Shown here one piece after another: positions 58,301 to 64,000 of a stretch of DNA of 64,000 nt. Under the pieces are notes generated by a model that worked only from the letters and a program-made list of their open reading frames with translations, searched no databases and was not told the origin of the DNA. Position 1 is the first letter of the stretch. The number at the start of each line of letters is the position of its first letter. The position numbers were made by a program, and so were the translations under genes. Source of the stretch: Trebouxia sp. TZW2008 (Eukaryota; Chlorophyta; Trebouxiophyceae; Trebouxiales; Trebouxiaceae); the NCBI GenBank assembly GCA_002118135.1, contig BDIU01000141.1, positions 62,001 through 126,000 on the forward strand. The letters are read 5' to 3'.

Positions 58301-58785
58301 ATTGCATGTGATCACTTTTCATGTGTGACATGGTTTTGAGATGAGAACAGCAAATGTTGCAGGCCTCAGCTGTTGAGTTGAGGGTCTTAGGCTGTTACAT
58401 ATTGTTAAGTCAGGGTGACGTGCCAATACTTCTGGCTGTTGGGCCAGGTTGGCAGGTGATGTGTGCGCAGCAAGGCAAGCACAATGCATTGCTATATCAT
58501 AGATGACAGGGGGTCTTGTCAAACTGTGACAGTGAGCAGGCTTCTGCTGCACCATTGACGTATCTACGCACATGTCTTTCAATTTTCAACTGCTGTGTCA
58601 ACCCACTTCTCATGATTGTGCAGGCTGGTGTGGCAGCTCATGGTGAATCAGATCATGAGCTGTGGTTGCAGTATGCAGCTTTTGAGCAGCAGCATCAAAG
58701 AGGAGGTGGTCAAATATACTGGAGAGCTGTCAAAGCGCTTGCCGCCCCTGATCTCTTTGTCTCTGCATATCAACAGCGTTCATGA
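52365..58785 (+). CDS. UTP6: UTP6, U3 snoRNP / SSU processome protein
   Basis: Exon 1 is tiny (52365-52381, MADTV plus part of R). Exon 2 from 52464 continues YFMEDMIPELEDLEERGYFN, QSEIKQIIKKRTQFEYLLKR and PAPVKADFLR. Exon 3 near 52919-53137 reads YAEYETKLEELRKHRKVAIG and then AtRKFRGDLRVWLKWLHFC-like HAT sequence (ATRKFRGDLRVWLKWLHFC). More HAT-repeat exons follow: ILTKALQLHPTASGLWSYAA, ARSLMQRGLRMCRSSRQLWL, AVETYEQALKAHPTGRMYSM and EEDMLLAWPHLALRAGQEAT. The last exon (from about 58624) has GESDHELWLQYAAFEQQHQR and QIYWRAVKAL and ends at 58785. UTP6 is a nucleolar HAT protein of the UTP-B subcomplex, needed for 18S rRNA maturation. The region 54.3-54.7 kb is an acidic insert followed by AIPDSLSFRHGFLKLLAQFK. 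This gene has the most exon-edge copies in the window, so some middle borders are uncertain. Confidence 0.92.
53565..54000 (+). repeat. Exon-donor echoes in UTP6, three copies
   Basis: The exon end coding YAHKLRARRRILGLHSTP at 53625 (CCAG|GTGACA) recurs with borders at 53768 (CTAG|GTGACA) and 53991 (CCAG|GTGAGA). The copies code YAHKLNAHRRILTLHT and YAHKIRAHSHILGLHMTP, so they are still largely open. Confidence 0.9.
55195..55355 (+). repeat. Exon-acceptor echo in UTP6 (spacing 125 bp)
   Basis: The exon starting at 55331 (TGGCAG|GCGGTGGAGACG) is preceded by a copy starting at 55206 (TTGGCAG|GCGGTGCATGTT) that reads AVHVYEHT against AVETYEQA. Confidence 0.7.
56070..56235 (+). repeat. Exon-acceptor echo in UTP6 (spacing 128 bp)
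   Basis: The real exon has EEDMLLAWPHLALRAGQ after the acceptor at 56198. The copy has EEGMLLAWPHSVLQAGQ after an acceptor at 56078. Confidence 0.85.
56735..56975 (+). repeat. Exon-edge echo in UTP6 (spacing 130 bp)
   Basis: GEGTSMAGAARGVEGLALQA and AVAAVDPAEAEQ (near 56880-56970) are preceded 130 bp upstream by a copy reading MAGAARGMEGLALQAFAAVN and PAEAEQ. Only the downstream copy continues into VWLSAFEKLTALGSNSKRLI. Confidence 0.85.
57725..58310 (+). repeat. Exon-donor echoes in UTP6, four copies
   Basis: The exon end ELAILTPDSISRVQRLFQ at 57786 (CAG|GTCAGT) recurs with borders at 57898 (CAG|GTCAGT), 58175 (CAG|TTTTGT) and about 58303. The copies read ELAVLTLDSISRVQRLF, ELAVLTPDSISRVQQLF and a more decayed version. 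Spacings are 112, 277 and about 128 bp. Confidence 0.9.
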
Positions 58786-59604
58786 CAGATTAGTGCCTCT
58801 ATTGCTACAGAATTGTCGTTATATGTTTTGTTTGTCTTCGTTCGTTGTAGTCAGAATTGGTGAGTAGACAGATTATGACTGAGCGACGCGGCAGCGTTAC
58901 ATTACAATATTTTCGGTTGCTGAAACCTTCCTTTATTCAACAGCTTTATCTGACTCAGTGAGCCTTCACCCCTCCTTGCTAGGATGCCCACCTATGCACA
59001 GGCCCATGCAGTCAGCACTTCGGTACAGCATTCGATTGTGAAGGTCTGAGATTCTAAGGCCACTTGGGCTGATGCCACCACTTATACTACGGTGACGGAT
59101 ATGTCGCATAGTTATGGACGTTTCCTTAATACTGCGCTGATACGGTCATCCTGAGAACCATGCAGTGTCATTGCAGCATTGACCTGCTGTCCCGTGTTAC
59201 ACTTGCACAACTTGCAATGAAGCATCGAGTAACATGTAGCAACTGCATTAAAGTGCATTTGATTCAAGCGTTGGGATTACTACTGTACAGTATCCTCATG
59301 TCTGCAAGCGAAAAGGGCTGTCTCAGCTAAGAAATTACAGTGGCATGGAAATATGGCGGCAGTCAACTCATTGCAAGACTAATTTAGGGGAGAAGACGGG
59401 GTAGTAATAAGGTCCTTTACAGGTATGGGTTTGCAATCGAGCAAGCTAATATCTGCTAATATCTGTACAGCTGTGTCTGCATATTATGATAGCATGCAGC
59501 AATTGCGTGCAAAGGGAACAGCTGTAAGTGATGGGCTCGAAATGCAGACAAAGAGTAGGAAACAAGGCAACAGCATGCCTGCAAGCAACACAGAAAAGAT
59601 GGCA
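58786..59604. other. Convergent intergenic space between UTP6 and SRRM1, no gene seen
   Basis: About 820 bp of AT-richer sequence with short open frames only. No domain, RNA gene or repeat is recognised. Confidence 0.55.
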
Positions 59605-62600
59605 TTAATCATCTGAGGATTCAGCTTTTCTTGCCGACTGAAGGGCCTTTTGCCTGAGCTCCTCCTCTATACGCTTTCTGTCATCTGCTGATGGCTGCTC
59701 TTCATCATCAGAGCTGCCAGCGTCCCCAACATGATCTTTTCTGTCCCTCTTCTCCTTTTTGTGCTTCTTCTTTTCCTTTTTCTCCTTCTTGTCTTTCTTT
59801 TCCTTTGTGTCCTTTTTGGCTTTTCTGCTGTCTGCAGGGTCAGCCTCCTCCATATCTACATCTGTGTCCCTGTTTCCCTTATCCCTGCAATGCATGCCAT
59901 CCACTTTTACAGTCTGAACTGCATCAGCCATTGGCTCAGGTCATTGCTGTGGGATCTGCACACATCGCCCATTTGTGCATGCAGCAGTTTAGGGCACCTA
60001 ATACATGCTGTCACAGGCAACAAGCACACCAGATGACGCGCAGCTGAATAGCAACACTGGCAAGGCTAGATGCCTCTGTGGCATAGACTCTGCGATGAGC
60101 TGAGCCACCTTTTACCTTTTACCTCCAGACTGTAGCATTCAGTTGTCGTGCCCAGCTTGCAACAGGCTGTGAGCCTGATGCTGAATGCAGCAATGCACTG
60201 TGACACACCTGTCAGTTGGGGCCTTAGGGAAGGCTGTGTCAACACGCTGAGGGGGCAAAATGAGGTGCTCTGCCTTGTCAGGTAGCACCGTCTCAGCTTC
60301 TGCTTTGGCAAATGTGGAGTGCAGATCCTTTAAATCTCTCTTGCCTTCTTGTGCATCCTTAACCCCACGCTCTTGGCTCCTGCTTCGGTCAACATACAAT
60401 CAAGTTTGACATGCTTGTGCCTGACTGTCAGTATGTGTGCAGTCAAGCAGAGGTGTGTATGCTGCTCCTGTCTAGATTGAGTATTGCTGCTGCAACAAAG
60501 CAAGCACTAGCTCATTGATACAGAATGCAATAAATGGCATCACTGGGATCTGTCTGGACCAAGCCTGCCAATTGTTGGACTACTTTTGCAAGATGAAGCC
60601 AGATCATGCTGAATGGGGACAAGCCAGGGCTGGCAGTTCATGCCAGGACTGACTTGCGCCTGACATGCAAGGCTGGTGAACTGCTTTTGCTACATGAAGG
60701 CATACCATGCTGGAGAGAGATAGGTCAAGAGCTGCAGGTCATGCAAAAACTGACCTGCGCCTTGTATCCCTTGCTGGTGATCTGCTGCTGCGCCTACCAG
60801 GGGACCTGCTGCGTCCATACCTTGCCCTCTTCAGCACAGGAGACCTCTCTCTGCCTAGGCCAACCCTGTCCCTGCCCCTGTCATATCTTGGTGGAGACCT
60901 GTTGTAGCCTGTATCCCTGTCGTATGCTCTGTGTCTGTCATCGTCCCGCATGCCTCTAGTGGGCCTAATAGGCGAGGGCTCCCGTCTCCTGTCATATTCC
61001 CTGCCTCTCGCCCTGTCTCTGTCTCTGTCCCTGTTGCTGGGCCTGCAGCATAAGCCTAGGGGCCTGAGCCCACAAGCTGCAATCAAGCTGCAAGCAACAT
61101 AGCCAGCCTCTTTGTGGAGAACGTGACATTGTTTGGACCTGTTCATGATCACGTGATGTAAGGCAATGCCGTGCAAGAGTTGTGACACTACCAGATCAAC
61201 TGTTGGTTCAGGCGGGGACTCTCAGCATGCAAAGTGATCTGTTACAGCCTGAAGCCAGACAGCTTCCAGACATGGGTGCCTGGTGCCAAGCATAAGCAGC
61301 AATCAGAGGACTGACCTATCTGGCGGCCTATCTCTGCGGTCTGCACCCGCCCTATCCCTATCACCCCTGCTGTCTCTGGGCCTGTCTCTATCCCTGTCCC
61401 TGTCCCTGTCTCGTGCCTCCCCATTTTGTGCTTTGCATGCTTGACTGCTGTCGTTTGCAGCCTTTTCGCCAGCTTTGCTGCGTGCAGCAGCAGCTTCCTT
61501 TGCTGCAGCCTCCTTTTTGGCACGCTCTGCATTCAGCCGCTCCTGCAGGAACAGTGTATATTGTGACAGGCCTTGTGCAAGCATCCGCACACTTGGAATA
61601 TTTATAGTGCATGCAATCAGGGCCACCTGAAAGATCAGCTTTGCACAAGCCAGTCAGACTGCTGCACTCAGATGGTAGCACAAAGTGCAATTTGCAAGTG
61701 TCTTGATGGTCTGCATTCCACAATATCGTTGTGCTACCAAAGTAGCTCTCAAATGGCCATGAAAGCTCATCTAAACTGATGGCCATACACCATGAAACAA
61801 CTTGTACGCTTTGTCGGGGCAGCAGGGCAAAGCCCAAGCTGCATCAATGAACAATGGCTAAATGGCCATGACACGCAACCAGATGATGACTGTCACACAG
61901 GACAAACACCATCGAATAATTTAGTTGCATTGTGTCAGCTGCACCAGTGCAGGGTGGCCGAGTGCTCACCATCAAAGCCAGGGTGGAACTGTGCACATTG
62001 GACAACTGCTGACCTGTATGGCCTTTTGAGCCTCATTCTTGATCCTTAGCTCCTCTGCCTTGTCATCAAGAATCTTCTTTGGTATACCACTGGCCTGCTC
62101 ACAGGCGCTAGATAGCAGGGTCCACAACTCCTGGGAGGGCAGACGCAAGACCCAGCCTCAGCACACTGCACCTCTGCCACAATTTACACAAGCTGCAGAC
62201 ATGCCCACAACCTTCAGTGGTGCATGACCACACGCTACCAAAACTCAAGCTGTAGACATGCCCATAACCTTTAGTGGTGCATGACTACATGCTGCAGGAT
62301 GTCACGAGGGTGTCAAGAGCCTCATTGGCGTATGCAAAGCCTGAGGTTGTCAATGGCTCTTGATGTTTCGAGCTTGATCCAGGCTCATGACTTCACTTGT
62401 GGGCTATGTGACATGTCAGGACAGTATTGTCCTCATGGGCAGGCGGGATTGACTGTTGCAAACAGTGAAAGTCTGCTGTAGCACAGGCTGTGACTCGTCA
62501 GGAAGGGCTATTATGAGGTCAAGGCATTGTTGTTGCACAGTGCAGAAGGGATATACCTTGACAAACAGGCTGGTGTTCTTCTCCAAAAAGCCTGTCAAAG

Positions 62601-63075
62601 CTATTTGCAATCTCTTGGGGTCCAGGTCCTGCATGGCCATAGTAAGATATGCTGTTTGCACAACATAACAAGCCATAAATCTGTTTACAGGCAAGGAAAT
62701 TTTCAAGCGCATTTGACAAAACATGCGATGATGACCTTTTTGTCTGCACCAAGCTGTTCATGAATGTAGCCAATGAGAACTTCATCCTCCATGCCCAACA
62801 GCTGTGAGACTCGCTGTGCTGTCCACTCCTTCATGATCTCCCAGTTGACCTTAGTGACATCCACCTTCAGGTTATACTCTTTGGGGAACTTCATGCTTTT
62901 CAACAGCTTCTTCTCCTTGCTGCAACAGCATGCTAACTTCAGCTGTACGCCGTTGAACAAGACAACCAGGCGAGAACGACTTCAGTTGCTGCAAAATGGG
63001 TGACTTCAGGGGAACACACTCTGTAAAACGAGTGTCCTGGCCGGACGACACCCCCCGGAACGGCACTCCAGACAT
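59605..63075 (-). CDS. SRRM1: SRRM1/SRm160-like splicing coactivator (PWI plus RS domain)
   Basis: ATG 63075-63073 starts MSGVPFRGVSSGQDTRFT, which joins in phase to DKEKKLLKSMKFPKEYNLKV. This is the conserved SRRM1 N-terminus. The PWI domain follows over three exons: VNWEIMKEWTAQRVSQLLGM, DPKRLQIALTGFLEKNTSLF and ELWTLLSSACEQASGIPKKI, then LDDKAEELRIKNEAQKAIQ. After an Ala/Lys-rich helix come Arg/Asp repeats near 61460-61320 and an RS segment near 61050-60755 (YGRSRSPGRRSSRSPARDTR). The C-terminus is Lys-rich (KKEKKEKKKHKKEKRDRKD) and ends ARKAESSDD. SRRM1 bridges SR proteins and snRNPs in the spliceosome. An upstream in-frame ATG (63187-63189) exists, but family alignment supports 63075. 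Confidence 0.92.
60618..60800 (-). repeat. Exon-donor echo in SRRM1 (spacing 101 bp)
   Basis: The RS exon ending SRSPARDTRRR at 60755 (CAG|GTCAGT) is followed by a decayed copy reading SSSPALHVRRK with its border at 60654 (CAA|GTCAGT). Confidence 0.7.
62187..62290. repeat. 57-bp tandem duplication in an SRRM1 intron
   Basis: Two copies of AAGCTGCAGACATGCCCACA...TTCAGTGGTGCATGACCACA at 62190 and 62247. No exon homology is seen. Confidence 0.8.
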
Positions 63076-63507
63076 GGTGAAGTCTGTTTGACCAAGCGGA
63101 CGGCGACAGGTGCGCTGAGTGCTGAGCTGACGTCGCAGGAAGATGTGCGAAGAAAGGCTTTTGGCAGTAGCGGCAAGAACAAGCGTCACAACGCTGCAAG
63201 GGCCAGCACTGTATGTCTGTCAGACGGCAAAAAGCAGAAAGATCAACAGCCAAATTGCCATACAGCTGAAGCCTCAAAGGGGCTCGAGCTCGAGGGGCGT
63301 CTCCCAGTGTGCCCTTGCAGCAGAAGCTTTGGCGACATGCCGTGCGGCACGCGATGTCAAGCTTGGTGACCTCGTCAGTGACACGTCAACTCGATGCACT
63401 TGCGATATTGAGATCTCAGCAGAAGTGAACTCCTGACTGTCCAGCCTGCAGGCATTGCTGATCTCCGAAAGGGGTTGACCAGAAGGCTTCGCTGGCTGCT
63501 TCGCAAC
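63076..63507. promoter_or_regulatory. Divergent spacer between SRRM1 and PEX1
   Basis: 432 bp between start codons. Overlapping open frames exist on both strands (for example 63143-63436 plus) with no recognisable domain. I treat them as promoter and 5' UTR shadows. Confidence 0.45.
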
Positions 63508-64000
63508 ATGGAGTTTTTTGAGAATCTGCTGAGGTCACATGCACGCGACAGGTAAGTATGTTGGGATGCGCCGTGCGGTTGTGGAGTTGCCGGTTGTCAG
63601 TAAACCGCATGTGTTGTCAATGCTTGTGCAGGTTGACCCGCTTGACTGTGTTACACTCCTCTGAAAAAACTTGCTGGGTGGCCTTGCCGCCAGCCCTGAT
63701 ATCGAAGTTATATTCGGTGTCACACGATTTGCCTCTTGTGCTCGAGCTGCGGACAGTACCTGACAGTAAGCAGTGCTGGTTCAATAGCTTGTAAAGCCTC
63801 ACACCACGCTCAAGTTGTCACAATTGCTGCTCATTTGCAGAACATGACAGATCTCCGCCGCAAGCATGGCATGTTGCCTGGAGCGGATCTGCCTCTAAAG
63901 GACAACACATTGAGATTCCGGCTGCACTGGCTGACTGCTTAGGCATTGCTCAGGGGATTCAAGTCACTGCAGAAGCCGTCACTGATGTGCCTGAGGCCCT
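63508..64000 (+). CDS. PEX1: PEX1 peroxisomal AAA ATPase, N-terminal part, continues beyond right edge
   Basis: ATG 63508 opens a short exon (MEFFENLLRSHARD). It joins in phase at 63631 to RLTRLTVLHSSEKTCWVALP, PALISKLYSVSHDLPLVLEL and RTV. The next exon (from about 63868) reads WHVAWSGSASKGQHIEIPAA and LADCLGIAQGIQVTAEAVTD. This order, a C-W/F-V-x-LP core followed by VLELR and then AWSG, is the double-psi-barrel N-terminal domain of PEX1. PEX1 with PEX6 extracts the receptor PEX5 from the peroxisome membrane for recycling. The AAA domains lie outside the window. The small first exon is inferred from phase, so the true start could be elsewhere in the spacer. Confidence 0.85.

Noticed and set aside
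63088..63436. Small genes upstream of PEX1
   Set aside because: Overlapping frames on both strands with no domain; more likely promoter and 5' UTR of two divergent genes.
1..64000. A bacterial-style operon or defence island
   Set aside because: Spliced housekeeping genes throughout, no polycistronic layout, and no defence or mobile gene other than the RT relic.

Overview
This window is nuclear DNA from a eukaryote, most likely a green alga. Almost every gene is split by many short spliceosomal introns (GT-AG, with some GC-AG). Several genes are plant-lineage types: a NO VEIN (NOV) homologue, a plant-type DUF810/MUN protein, and a TLDc protein resembling the Arabidopsis EF-hand/TLDc family. 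The invertase-family gene has a plastid-like N-terminus. A trebouxiophyte such as a lichen photobiont would fit, but that is inference from gene types, intron density and medium GC.

Layout: 1-3003 (-) NOV N-terminal part, running off the left edge. 3727-4939 (-) RNF113/CWC24 splicing factor. 5147-6310 (+) SCO1 copper chaperone. 6403-8634 (-) SANT plus UBA protein. 9286-9356 (-) tRNA-Gly(CCC). 9574-19214 (-) large DUF810/MUN protein. 20873-22274 (-) Ap4A phosphorylase. 22726-27349 (+) ALKBH8 (RRM, oxygenase, tRNA methyltransferase). 28082-33268 (-) TLDc protein, with a Ty3-type reverse transcriptase relic in an intron. 33822-37848 (+) GH32 beta-fructofuranosidase. 38427-43237 (+) COX15 heme A synthase. 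43508-51903 (-) coatomer gamma subunit. 52365-58785 (+) UTP6. 59605-63075 (-) SRRM1-like PWI/RS splicing coactivator. 63508-64000 (+) PEX1 N-terminal part, running off the right edge.

The genes are housekeeping and not one pathway: splicing (RNF113, SRRM1), ribosome biogenesis (UTP6), tRNA wobble modification (ALKBH8 and its target class), vesicle traffic (COPG, MUN protein), cytochrome oxidase assembly (SCO1, COX15), peroxisome import (PEX1) and sugar cleavage (GH32). Five pairs are divergent with only 207-553 bp between start codons, so bidirectional promoters are likely.

The most unusual signal is a repeated architecture that I call exon-edge echoes. In at least eight genes a segment spanning an exon-intron junction has been tandemly copied into the adjacent intron, one to seven times, at spacings of about 77-285 bp. 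Copies keep exon-derived codons and often a usable-looking splice site. The extreme case is the 1.5 kb COX15 intron, whose minisatellite contains seven copies of the last bases of the upstream exon. I reconstructed full in-phase models for SCO1 (238 aa), RNF113 (311 aa), Ap4A phosphorylase (302 aa), ALKBH8 (859 aa) and GH32 (570 aa). The other genes are given as spans with their clearest exons.
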